48,400 bases of DNA from positions 1-48,400 of the forward strand of contig CAYMEO010000008.1 in assembly GCA_964389705.1 (NCBI GenBank), given 5' to 3'. Under the pieces are notes generated by a model, which was not told where the DNA came from, ran no database searches, and was given only the letters and a program-made list of their open reading frames with translations. Each line of letters starts with the position of its first letter. Position 1 is the first letter of the stretch. The translations under genes and the position numbers were made by a program. Of the stretch, positions 18,626-27,121 are shown piece by piece. The DNA is from PSLL01 sp964389705. GTDB taxonomy: Bacteria > Desulfobacterota_D > UBA1144 > Nemesobacterales > CSP1-2.

Positions 18626-19660
18626 ATGAAAAGGCTCGGTATCGTTCTTGATAAACTCTATTTTGAGCATGACAACGGTAGTGGACATCCTGAGTCTCAG
18701 GAGAGACTCATTACAATTGTTGATATGCTGCGTGAAACAAAGCTCATTGATGAATTGGTGAAGATTCAGCCACGCGATGCAACAAAAGAGGAGATTACAT
18801 TTGTTCATGAACCCAGATATTTTGATTTTATTGAGTCAACAAGGGGAAAAACAAGGGTATTTCTCGATGCTGATACATCTACTTGTCCATTATCGTTTAA
18901 TGCGGCAGTTCGAGCCGCAGGTGGGATGCTCTCTTCAGTTGATAACGTCTTAAAGGGAGAGGTTGATATGGCATTTCCCCTTGTCCGTCCACCTGGACAC
19001 CATGCTGAGAGAGATAGAGCTATGGGGTTTTGTCTATTTAATAATATAGCCGTAGGCGCAGCCTATGCCAATAGGCTCTACGGAATGGATCGTATACTAA
19101 TAGTTGATTGGGATCTCCATCATGGAAATGGAACTCAGCATATATTCTACAATTCCCCTAATGTACTATACTTTTCCACACATCAGTATCCATACTATCC
19201 AGGAACCGGAAAAATAGAAGAAGTAGGAACTGGACAGGGAGCAGGATATACTATCAATGTACCCCTCCCCCCGGGAATGGGAGATAGAGAGTACATCAAA
19301 ATCTTCTTTGAGATTCTAAGGCCTGTCATTGACCAGTATAAACCTCAAATTATATTGGTCTCTGCGGGATTCGACGCTTATTACCGGGATCCACTCGGAG
19401 GAATGAAGCTCTCTCCAAGAGGATTTGCCCAGATGACCAGATTTTTAAAAGAGATGTCAGAGCAGTACTGTGGTGGGAGAATAATCCTAATTCTAGAGGG
19501 CGGATATAGCCTAGATGGGCTTTGGGAATCTACAAAAGCGGTAATCGATGAACTACTCGAAAAAACCCAGACCGATTATGGAGACTTAACACAAAAGACA
19601 AAGGCAGACTCGATTATAGAAGATGTAAAAAGGGTACATTCTAGGTTCTGGAGGTTTTAA
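18626..19660 (+). CDS. Histone deacetylase-like / acetoin utilization (AcuC-type) amidohydrolase
   Basis: A 344-residue arginase/deacetylase-fold zinc hydrolase. HDAC landmarks are RPPGHHAERDRAMGFCLFNN with the catalytic His pair, VDWDLHHGNGTQ with the zinc ligands Asp and His, STHQYPYYPGTG, VSAGFDAYYRDPLGG and the LEGGYSLDGL loop. Bacterial members deacylate acetylated small molecules or proteins such as acetyl-CoA synthetase; the substrate here is unknown. GAGGAG precedes the ATG. The 3' end overlaps the convergent DnaC-like gene by four bases. Confidence 0.92.
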   Translation: MKRLGIVLDKLYFEHDNGSGHPESQERLITIVDMLRETKLIDELVKIQPRDATKEEITFVHEPRYFDFIESTRGKTRVFLDADTSTCPLSFNAAVRAAGGMLSSVDNVLKGEVDMAFPLVRPPGHHAERDRAMGFCLFNNIAVGAAYANRLYGMDRILIVDWDLHHGNGTQHIFYNSPNVLYFSTHQYPYYPGTGKIEEVGTGQGAGYTINVPLPPGMGDREYIKIFFEILRPVIDQYKPQIILVSAGFDAYYRDPLGGMKLSPRGFAQMTRFLKEMSEQYCGGRIILILEGGYSLDGLWESTKAVIDELLEKTQTDYGDLTQKTKADSIIEDVKRVHSRFWRF

Positions 19661-20529
19661 GTCCTCTTTTTTACCTTTTTATAACCCTCGCTTCTATGAT
19701 CATCTCCCTCAATATATATAAATTCACACATCTCATAGAGCCTTGATGCGATTCTCTCTCCAACCCTTTCTTCTAGTATTTGCTGTTCTTGATCTTTTTT
19801 CATTATGTATTCTCTGGAGACATAGTTCGTGGTTGCTAAAGTCGTCTTTGATGCGTTATATCTCTTTGAAATTAATTGATCGAGTATATTGAGTTCCCAA
19901 TCACTACTCTTTCCTTTACCCAATTCATCTATAACTAGTACCTCGGTCTCTATAAGAGGGAAAAGCACTGTATTCTCTGGTGTGCCCTGAGAATATGCCT
20001 CTTTGAGTTCAGAGAGAAGATGAAAAAAATCCTTAAACATGCATTTTACTCCGCGCTCTAGTGTAAGTTCAGATATCGCTCCGATAGCGAGATGCGTTTT
20101 ACCACGACCTGGCCCCCCCATAAGAAGAAAGCCCCTCCTATGAGGGTACTGTTTTACAAAATCCTTTACATATGTGAGGGCATTTTGTTGTGATCCATTC
20201 TTGGGATGAAATGTATCTGGTTGAAGTACCTCCCAATACTTAGCTGGAATGCCTGCTAGATTATATAGTTTTACTTTTCTTCGTACCATCCCACACACGC
20301 TACAGATATCAATACAGGTGTATCCCCTCTCGTTTTTAGACAGAACTGAACCGGTACCACCACATTCGGGGCAGCCTGTGCGCTTATGTTCGGGGGTTCC
20401 TAATATACACTCGCAGATCCTTGCTACGGCGATATCTCCCTTTTTCTCAACATAGTATCCCCTCCAACGGCATCTGTCACATCCTATGGATTTGCTTTTG
20501 ATTGCTCCCCTCACCATGGTCTTATTCAT
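19657..20529 (-). CDS. DnaC/IstB-like ATPase with N-terminal zinc-binding cysteines
   Basis: A 290-residue AAA+ protein of the helicase-loader type. Walker A is GGPGRGKTH (about residue 138) and Walker B is VLVIDELGKG. Sensor-1 is TTLATTN and an arginine-finger-like region is EERVGERIASRL. The first 90 residues hold paired cysteines (CDRCRW, CEC, CPECGGTGS, CSVC) that probably bind two zinc ions, an addition not present in E. coli DnaC. It overlaps by eight bases with the 215-residue gene upstream, so the two are coupled. It most likely loads the replicative helicase; an IstB-type transposition role is unlikely because no transposase is near. Confidence 0.82.
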   Translation of the reverse strand: MNKTMVRGAIKSKSIGCDRCRWRGYYVEKKGDIAVARICECILGTPEHKRTGCPECGGTGSVLSKNERGYTCIDICSVCGMVRRKVKLYNLAGIPAKYWEVLQPDTFHPKNGSQQNALTYVKDFVKQYPHRRGFLLMGGPGRGKTHLAIGAISELTLERGVKCMFKDFFHLLSELKEAYSQGTPENTVLFPLIETEVLVIDELGKGKSSDWELNILDQLISKRYNASKTTLATTNYVSREYIMKKDQEQQILEERVGERIASRLYEMCEFIYIEGDDHRSEGYKKVKKRT

Positions 20530-21169
20530 ATGAATATATTCTACCTAGCTTATAATCCCTCCTAAGTATCTCATTTCGAAATGATAAAACGCTTTCACGC
20601 CTGGCCTTCTCAGTCATAAGGTGCTTCCTTTTATTGTCAATCATACCTTCGGCCATCTGCCATATTCTCTTTTTCTCCTCTTGTGGCAGGGTTTGGAAGA
20701 AGATTTCATATGATTCCTCTTCTATGTTCTCAATTGCCTTGAAAATATCCTTATTTGAATCTGTCAAATTCAAAATCATCTTTCGAACTTCTATATAGTG
20801 TTGCCTTACATTCTCTCTCTTTTCATTTGTGATTATTGTGGCTAGTTTCTCGGTGATCTTTTTAATAATTTCGCTTCTGGTCAACTCAACAACAGATTTG
20901 TTTTCTCTATTACTCTGGTAATTTCTTATCTCTTCCTCAACAAATGGAACACACTCACCTAGGCTTTTTGGAAGGCAGTCATTACCTTTTTTCTTCTTTA
21001 AATCTTCGATCGCTCTTTTTATTCCCCTATATATAATCTCCCTAGGGGCTCCTCTAATTTCCCATTTCATAATGAGATCATAGTCTCTGGGGGAGAGCAT
21101 AATTCCCCTGCCAACCATAAAAAGAAAGTAATTTTGTATGTCACTAATGTAGGAGTTTTTATAGGCCAT
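20522..21169 (-). CDS. Hypothetical protein coupled to the DnaC-like ATPase
   Basis: A 215-residue, mostly helical, highly charged protein. The N-terminal 60 residues (LMVGRG-like FLFMVGRGIMLSPRDYDLI, then EIRGAPREIIYRGIKRAIED) look like a compact helical domain. The middle is K/E-rich and perhaps coiled. No enzyme motif is visible. The eight-base overlap with the loader gene suggests it acts with it in primosome assembly, perhaps in a DnaD/DnaT-like adaptor role; that is inference only. Confidence 0.6.
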   Translation of the reverse strand: MAYKNSYISDIQNYFLFMVGRGIMLSPRDYDLIMKWEIRGAPREIIYRGIKRAIEDLKKKKGNDCLPKSLGECVPFVEEEIRNYQSNRENKSVVELTRSEIIKKITEKLATIITNEKRENVRQHYIEVRKMILNLTDSNKDIFKAIENIEEESYEIFFQTLPQEEKKRIWQMAEGMIDNKRKHLMTEKARRESVLSFRNEILRRDYKLGRIYSYE

Positions 21170-21237
21170 AGCTCTTAGATATCATAGGTTATATATGTGA
21201 TATGTACCGGGTTCCAGAAATCTAATATTTCTATACG

Positions 21238-22257
21238 CTACTCATCTCTGAGAGAAAGGCCGTGTAATATGCCTATGAAAAATTCTTCTCCTACAGAGTA
21301 TCTCTTGTCAAAAACCCTGATATCGAGAGTGCGGCATATATCGTTAAATCGAGAAGAAATAATCGTTTCTGAGACACCGTATTTAGAGGCAACCGTCTTT
21401 TGTGTTTCCCCTTCTATTAGGTCTAACCTGGCTATGGTGTATTCGAGAGCAGCAGCCCAACTCTCTGGGCGCCTGATATGGAGTTTCCTCATCTTATAGA
21501 AATCGTACCAGAGCTTCTCAGCGCTCTTTTTCTGAGCCTCACTATATCCTGCAAGTCTCATTCCTCGAAGAAGAGATTTTCTTACCTTGTGAAATTTAGA
21601 GTCTTTTATCTTATCAATCTTGTACCTAACCCTTTTTTCCTCCTCTTTAATCTTCTTATATTCATCTCCTGTACGCTCAATTAAGTTTTGGGCGCGGATT
21701 AAAAAAGGGTCACCCGGAATCCTCAAGAGTCCCTCTTTTAGGATTTTACTTGCCTTACTGAAGCGGTTTATCTTCATATAGCAGGATGCAAGGTCAGCAT
21801 AGGCATAGACATTTTTATTATCTAAATCCAAGGCCTTTCTTAGGTGTTTTATTCCCTCTGCGGTCCGTCCGGAAACGAACTTTGCCCAACCGAGTGCGCG
21901 TTGATACTCGCTTTTATTATCAACTATGCGGACTGTGTGTTCAAACTCTTTGAGGGCATCGGAAATCATACCGGATGCACTATAGACAAGACCAAGAAGA
22001 TAGTGATAGCGCGACTCCCTTGGGTTTAATTTAATGGCCTTTTTTAGGCAATCCTCAGCCTTGTCAAGCCTCCTTAGGGAGAGATATGCCTGCCCCAGGT
22101 TGCCATATGCAAACTCCTTGAGTTTTAGGCTACTTCGCCCCAATCTTATTAGCCTTTCAAGCAGAGGAATAGCAGATTTAAAATGCCCCTTCTCTAGTCT
22201 TGCCTCAATCTGCCCTTTTACCCAAAGCCTGCTATCTATCACTTTTCCTTCCAACAT
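21238..22257 (-). CDS. TPR-repeat protein with C-terminal helix-turn-helix
   Basis: A 339-residue protein. Residues 15-185 are tandem TPR units (for example YGNLGQAYLSLRRLDKAEDC and YHYLLGLVYSASGMISDALK). A basic linker follows, then a C-terminal domain with AAALEYTIARLDLI and TQKTVASKYGVSETIISSRF. The last segment reads as a helix-turn-helix like those in cyclin-box/TFIIB-like or sigma-type modules. The arrangement suggests a DNA- or complex-binding regulator. The first 26 bases overlap the end of rpe, so it is translationally coupled to it. Confidence 0.7.
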   Translation of the reverse strand: MLEGKVIDSRLWVKGQIEARLEKGHFKSAIPLLERLIRLGRSSLKLKEFAYGNLGQAYLSLRRLDKAEDCLKKAIKLNPRESRYHYLLGLVYSASGMISDALKEFEHTVRIVDNKSEYQRALGWAKFVSGRTAEGIKHLRKALDLDNKNVYAYADLASCYMKINRFSKASKILKEGLLRIPGDPFLIRAQNLIERTGDEYKKIKEEEKRVRYKIDKIKDSKFHKVRKSLLRGMRLAGYSEAQKKSAEKLWYDFYKMRKLHIRRPESWAAALEYTIARLDLIEGETQKTVASKYGVSETIISSRFNDICRTLDIRVFDKRYSVGEEFFIGILHGLSLRDE

Positions 22258-22921
22258 CTTCTACCTCTCTTTTCATTGCCCATATAGTTTCGGCATAGTC
22301 TTTGCTCTTGAATATACCTGAGCCTGAAACAAAGATATCAGCACCAGCCTCGGCAACTTCACGGATATTATCCAGTTTGATTCCACCGTCAACTGAAATA
22401 AGTGGTTTGTATTCTGAGTTGTCAATTATCCGCCTTAGGTGTTTTACCTTTGGAATCATTGTCTTAATGAATCTCTGTTCTGCAAAACCTGGCTCTACTG
22501 TCATTACAAGTACCAGATCTATATAGGGAAATATCTCTTCTATTGAAGAGATTGGGGTTGCTGGGTTAAGTGCAACCCCTGCCATTACTCCATAAGACCT
22601 AATTTCGGATATAGTGCTATAGAGAAGCCCGCAGGTCTCTATCTGAACTGTTATGGCCTTTACAAATGGCTCTCCGGCTTCGATAAATGGTCGGATAAAT
22701 CTCTCTGGATTCTCAATCATAAGATGAATATCCATCATAGGGGGATTCAGGCTCTTGAGCGATCTTACTACAGGAATCCCTATGGTTATATTGGGTACAA
22801 AATGACCGTCCATTACATCTACATGAATCCAGTCAGCCCCTGCCCTCTGGACGGCCTTTACCTCTTCTCCCAGTCTAGTAAAATCAGAGGAAAGTATAGA
22901 AGGAACTACCAACTTCTTCAT
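22232..22921 (-). CDS. rpe: Ribulose-phosphate 3-epimerase
   Basis: A 229-residue TIM-barrel epimerase interconverting ribulose-5-P and xylulose-5-P. Signatures are PSILSSDFTRLGEEV, HVDVMDGHFVPNITIG, DIHLMIENPE, MTVEPGFAEQRF and SVDGGIKLDNI. It lies between rsmB (15 bases upstream) and the TPR-HTH gene, an order (rsmB-rpe) common in Deltaproteobacteria. Confidence 0.95.
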   Translation of the reverse strand: MKKLVVPSILSSDFTRLGEEVKAVQRAGADWIHVDVMDGHFVPNITIGIPVVRSLKSLNPPMMDIHLMIENPERFIRPFIEAGEPFVKAITVQIETCGLLYSTISEIRSYGVMAGVALNPATPISSIEEIFPYIDLVLVMTVEPGFAEQRFIKTMIPKVKHLRRIIDNSEYKPLISVDGGIKLDNIREVAEAGADIFVSGSGIFKSKDYAETIWAMKREVEDVGRKSDR

Positions 22922-22936
22922 TTCAGTTATGATTCT

Positions 22937-24334
22937 CTATCTGATTTTTTTCATTCTTACGGCAAAGAACCCATCCATATTATGCCTTATCGGATTGGAA
23001 ATGAAAAATCCATTTTCATCTAAGAAGTCTTTAATATAAGATTTTGATTCCATATCTAAATCAATCCTAAACTCCGGATGTGTGGATAGAAACCTTTGAA
23101 TTACACCCTCATTTTCCTCGGGCATCAGTGTACACACCGAATAGACGATTATACCGTTTACTTTAAGTCTAGCCGATGTCTCTGATAAGATTCTAAACTG
23201 AATATCTGAGAGTTCAAGTACGTCATCCCATTTTCTCTTCCACTTTATGTCTGGATTTCTCCTAATAGTCCCAAGCCCTGAGCATGGTGCATCAACCAGA
23301 ATCTTATCAAATCTCTCTCCCTCCAAGAAACTCTCACCGGACAGATCAGTGCAAATCGTTTTAATTATCTTTATTCCTAATCTCATTGATTGTATCTTGA
23401 CCAGTCTTAGTCTTGAGTGGTTAATATCGCAGGCGATGATATCTCCATGATTTCCTATGAGCTCTGCAATGTGTGTGGATTTCCCCCCTGGTGCACTGCA
23501 AGCATCAAGTATCCTCTCTCCGGGCCTTGGATCAAGTAGGTATGAGATAAGCTGTGCCCCTTCGTCCTGTAATGTAAAAAGTCCCGAGTTAAACTCGGGG
23601 ATCTCTGTTGGATTAAGGCTAGTTAAAAATGAGATTCCAGCCGGTGAGTATTTAGTCTTTTCCAATTTGATGTCTCTACCTGATATCTCTTGGATTAAAT
23701 CATCCCTTGTCGTTTTTAGTGTGTTTACCCTTGCTGTAAGAGGTGGAACTCGATTGAGTGAATCGCAGAGTCTTTCTGTAAAATCCATTCCAAGTGTATC
23801 TATCCACTTCTTTACAAGCCACTGAGGAAAGGAATAATTTACAGATATGTAGCTTATTGGACTTAACTCTCTAGATGGGTATTGTATATCCTCCTTGCTT
23901 CTTGAGAACTCTCTTAAAATCGCATTGACAAACCTTGCGACTTCCTCTCCATATATCCTCTTTGCAACGTCTACAGTCTCGAATACTGCAGCATAGTCAG
24001 GGATGTTGTCTAAGAATAGGAGTTGATATAGGCCAATTCTCAGTATATTTAGGATCTCCTTCTTACTAGTCTTTCTCTCTGTGAAAAGACCTATTATGTA
24101 GTCTAGTTTTCCAAGCCACCGAATAATGCCGTAGACTAACTCTGTTAAAAGTGATCTATCCATATGGGAAAGGGTAGGGTTTTTCTCGAATACACTTTTC
24201 AGTACAAGGTCTGGATAGGCTCCTTCAAAGAGCACCCTATTTAATACCTTAAAGGCCAGTAGGCGTGGAAGACCCCCTTTTGATTTCATATTATTATTTA
24301 TAACAGATTTCGGGCGGATTTGATATTTAGGCAA
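22937..24334 (-). CDS. rsmB: 16S rRNA (cytosine-967-C5)-methyltransferase
   Basis: A 465-residue two-domain enzyme. The N-terminal NusB-like RNA-binding domain covers residues 20-160. The SAM-dependent methyltransferase domain has LDACSAPGGKSTHIAEL, VDAPCSGLGTIRRNPDIKW (conserved Cys) and the catalytic Cys in YSVCTLMPEENEGV. The first Met is followed by a basic stretch; MKSKGGLPRLLAF at residue 16 is an alternative start. It heads the rsmB-rpe-TPR unit. Confidence 0.94.
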   Translation of the reverse strand: MPKYQIRPKSVINNNMKSKGGLPRLLAFKVLNRVLFEGAYPDLVLKSVFEKNPTLSHMDRSLLTELVYGIIRWLGKLDYIIGLFTERKTSKKEILNILRIGLYQLLFLDNIPDYAAVFETVDVAKRIYGEEVARFVNAILREFSRSKEDIQYPSRELSPISYISVNYSFPQWLVKKWIDTLGMDFTERLCDSLNRVPPLTARVNTLKTTRDDLIQEISGRDIKLEKTKYSPAGISFLTSLNPTEIPEFNSGLFTLQDEGAQLISYLLDPRPGERILDACSAPGGKSTHIAELIGNHGDIIACDINHSRLRLVKIQSMRLGIKIIKTICTDLSGESFLEGERFDKILVDAPCSGLGTIRRNPDIKWKRKWDDVLELSDIQFRILSETSARLKVNGIIVYSVCTLMPEENEGVIQRFLSTHPEFRIDLDMESKSYIKDFLDENGFFISNPIRHNMDGFFAVRMKKIR

Positions 24335-24434
24335 TAGAGGCTTTAACCCTCCAATAAGTTGGCATATTGATTGCCAGATTTATATAGATTAGTGCTTGAT
24401 TGTGTAGTAAAATAAATAAGGAGATATAAGGATA

Positions 24435-24842
24435 ATGAATAAGTTCTTCCGAAGATTTGCACATAAGAGCTCAGCGGCCTTTGGCTCATCCTGGGCGTTT
24501 ATATTTGCATTAATGATCGTTATTATCTGGGCTGCAACTGGCCCAATATTCCACTTCTCAGATACATGGCAACTCGTGATTAATACCAGTACAACAATTG
24601 TGACATTCCTCATGGTGTTTCTGATACAGAACACGCAGAACCGTGATGCAAAGGCAATTCATCTTAAACTCGATGAGTTGATTCGTAGTGTCAAAGATGC
24701 CCGCACAGGCTTAGTTGATCTTGAGAACCTCTCTGATGAAGAGCTAGCACAGCTCCAGAAGGAGTTTGAGGCACTGAGTAAGAGGCACAGCAACAGAATC
24801 CACAATATCGTTGAGGCAGTTGAGGAAAAAACAGGAACATAA
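24435..24842 (+). CDS. Low-affinity iron permease family protein
   Basis: A 135-residue membrane protein with two hydrophobic helices (about residues 20-40 and 50-65) and a charged C-terminal helix. The segments WAATGPIFHFSDTWQLVINT and FLIQNTQNRDAKAIHLKLDE are hallmarks of the Fet4-like family in bacteria. Iron transport has been shown in yeast Fet4; for these short bacterial homologues it is assumed. It begins the carbohydrate/stress block, and a good GGAGATA site precedes the ATG. Confidence 0.85.
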   Translation: MNKFFRRFAHKSSAAFGSSWAFIFALMIVIIWAATGPIFHFSDTWQLVINTSTTIVTFLMVFLIQNTQNRDAKAIHLKLDELIRSVKDARTGLVDLENLSDEELAQLQKEFEALSKRHSNRIHNIVEAVEEKTGT

Positions 24843-25113
24843 AGAAGGAAGAAAGGCCCGATCAAGGAGCAGAGACTAGACAAATGCTGCAGACTACATG
24901 GATTTATTTTGAGCGCCTATTGTGGAAAATTACACATCCCTGTAGTGTATTGGTGCACAAGAAAAGAGATTCCCACCCTCATTAAATTTCGCAACCTCTT
25001 ATAAAGGCTAGAGATATAGATATTAAACCGCCTTGGTATACATATTGCTTATAAATAATAAATTAATTTAGAAACACGAAATCTTATGGCTAACTTATAT
25101 CGTACCCAATACA

Positions 25114-26790
25114 TTGGATAAGGGCAAAAAGTATCCCGACCCCTGCTCCAGATTTCAGCCGGATGGACCTCACGGACCTTCAATGGTAGTCAATCCATGG
25201 GCATACAGATGGAGCGATTCAGATTGGCAGGGAGTAGATATATTGGGTCAGGTGATTTATGAACTACACATCGGCACATTCACACGCGAGGGGACATTTG
25301 ATGCGGCAGCACGAGAATTAGAAGAACTCAAGCGACTTGGAATAACACTCATTGAATTAATGCCCATTGCTGAATTTCCGGGCCGTTGGAACTGGGGATA
25401 CGATGGTGTAGGCCTCTATGCACCTGCCCATGTATATGGCGATGCAGAGGCACTGAAGCGATCTGTTGATGTAGCGCATAGATACGGCATTGGAGTTATA
25501 CTCGATGTTGTATATAACCACCTTGGACCGGATGGTAATTACCTTAAAGAATATAGCGATGACTACTTTTCAGATAGATATAAAACTGACTGGGGAGAAT
25601 CGCCCAATTTTGATGGTCCGGGATCTAAGGAGGTTCGGGAGTTCTTTATACGCAACGCCTGCTACTGGATTGCTGAATTCCATCTAGACGGGTTGCGTCT
25701 TGATGCAACACAAAATATATATGACTCCAGTTCCCTGCACATACTATCGGAGATATCAGAAAAGGCAAGGGATGTAGCTGGAAAGAGAAGGATCGTGCTT
25801 ATAGGAGAGAATGAGCCACAAGACGTTGTTTGTCTTGCCCCGGTTGAAAAAGGGGGATATGGACTTGATGCCCTATGGAACGATGATTTTCATCACTCTG
25901 CTACAGTTGCCCTAACGGGCAGACGCGAGGCATATTACATGGATTACCGGGGAGAACCTCAGGAATTCATATCATCTATAAAAAGTGGATTTCTCTATCA
26001 AGGACAACACTACAAGTGGTAGAAACAGCCCAGAGGCACGGCCGTAACACGGGAGCCAGCCAGTGCATTCGTCCTGTTTACACAAAACCACGATCAGGTG
26101 GCAAATAGCCTGTATGGAGAGCGTATTCACGCCATGACGAGTCCATCTCGGTATCGGACAATTACAGCCCTTATGCTCCTCGCACCAGAGACACCAATGC
26201 TCTTTATGGGTCAGGAGTTCGGTGCTTCAACCCCATTTCTCTATTTTGCTGACCATGGTGATAGGATACTGGCAGAAAATGTCCACCAAGGTCGAAAAGA
26301 TTTTCTCTCACAGTTTCCCAGTTATGGATCAGATAAATCACAGGATCGGGTTCCAGATCCCTGCGCACCATCTACATTCGAGCGCTCAAGGTTAGACCTC
26401 TCTGAACGTGAATCCAATGCCCGAATCTATCTCCTTCATCGAGATCTGTTATGCATTCGCCAAGAAGACCGCGTTATTGCTGCACAGAGGCGTGATCGCA
26501 TTGACGGCGCTGTAATAGGTCCCAATGCATTTATCATCCGCTTCTTTGGTGAAGATAGAAGTGATCGCCTTTTGGTTGTCAATCTCGGAGCCCAGTTCGA
26601 ATATAAACCCTCCCCAGAGCCACTCCTCGCACCGGTTAATGACGGCTCATGGAAACTCGTTTGGTCAAGCGATGACCCGCGCTACGGGGGTCCAGGAATT
26701 ACCAATCCTTGTAGTAAAAGTGGATGGAGATTAGCTGCAGAGAGTGCAGTGTTTTTCTCTTCGGTAAACATTCAAAAGAGAAGGTTATAA
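25114..26790 (+). pseudogene. treZ: Malto-oligosyltrehalose trehalohydrolase, truncated and with an in-frame amber stop
   Basis: Two stretches in one frame, 25114-26022 and 26023-26790, are the halves of one GH13 enzyme that releases trehalose from maltooligosyltrehalose. The first has YELHIGTFTREGTFDAAARE, DVVYNHLGPDGNYL, LRLDATQNI (nucleophile Asp) and IGENE (acid/base). The second has FTQNHDQVANS and MLFMGQEFGAS. Between them HYKW is followed by TAG (26020-26022), and the frame continues KQPRGTAVT, the expected family sequence; a CAG-to-TAG change would explain it. The N-terminal CBM48-like domain, about 90 residues, is missing: the frame begins at KYPDPCSRFQPDG with only unrelated codons upstream. 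No treY lies nearby. I judge it inactive, barring assembly error. Confidence 0.85.
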
Positions 26791-26813
26791 ATTAAGTTTA
26801 ATGGAGTTGACCA

Positions 26814-27089
26814 ATGACAGAACACAAGTCACAGGAACTAAATTTAGAGACCTTGAAGTCTGATATAGATAAGCTACGCTCGGAGCTGACTGATTTAGTC
26901 CAGAGGTTGACAAATACGGGCAAGGACAGGTTTGAGTCAGTCAAAGACGATGGGAGCAAAGTAGGTAAAAAGGGAATCGGGGCTATACAGCGGCAGGTTA
27001 AGGAAAAACCCCTAATAAGCCTATTTATTGTGGTTCTAGGATTAGGGCTTCTTGTGGCCAAACTATTAAGGGGTAAGAGTGAGAACTAG
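26814..27089 (+). CDS. DUF883/ElaB-YqjD-like membrane-anchored protein
   Basis: A 91-residue protein. A charged amphipathic helix (residues 8-60) is followed by KEKPLISLFIVVLGLGLLVA, a C-terminal membrane anchor, and a basic tail. This is the layout of the ElaB/YgaM/YqjD family, whose E. coli members tether ribosomes to the membrane in stationary phase. It lies 23 bases after treZ and 32 before the debranching enzyme gene, probably one transcript. The stationary-phase and stress theme suits trehalose/glycogen neighbours. Confidence 0.75.
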   Translation: MTEHKSQELNLETLKSDIDKLRSELTDLVQRLTNTGKDRFESVKDDGSKVGKKGIGAIQRQVKEKPLISLFIVVLGLGLLVAKLLRGKSEN

Positions 27090-27121
27090 CCACTCAATAA
27101 GTTTAAGAGTACAGCCAAAAA

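Noticed and set aside
19657..20529. DnaC-like ATPase as an IstB transposition helper
   Set aside because: No IstA-type transposase or element ends nearby, and the housekeeping neighbours favour a helicase-loader role.
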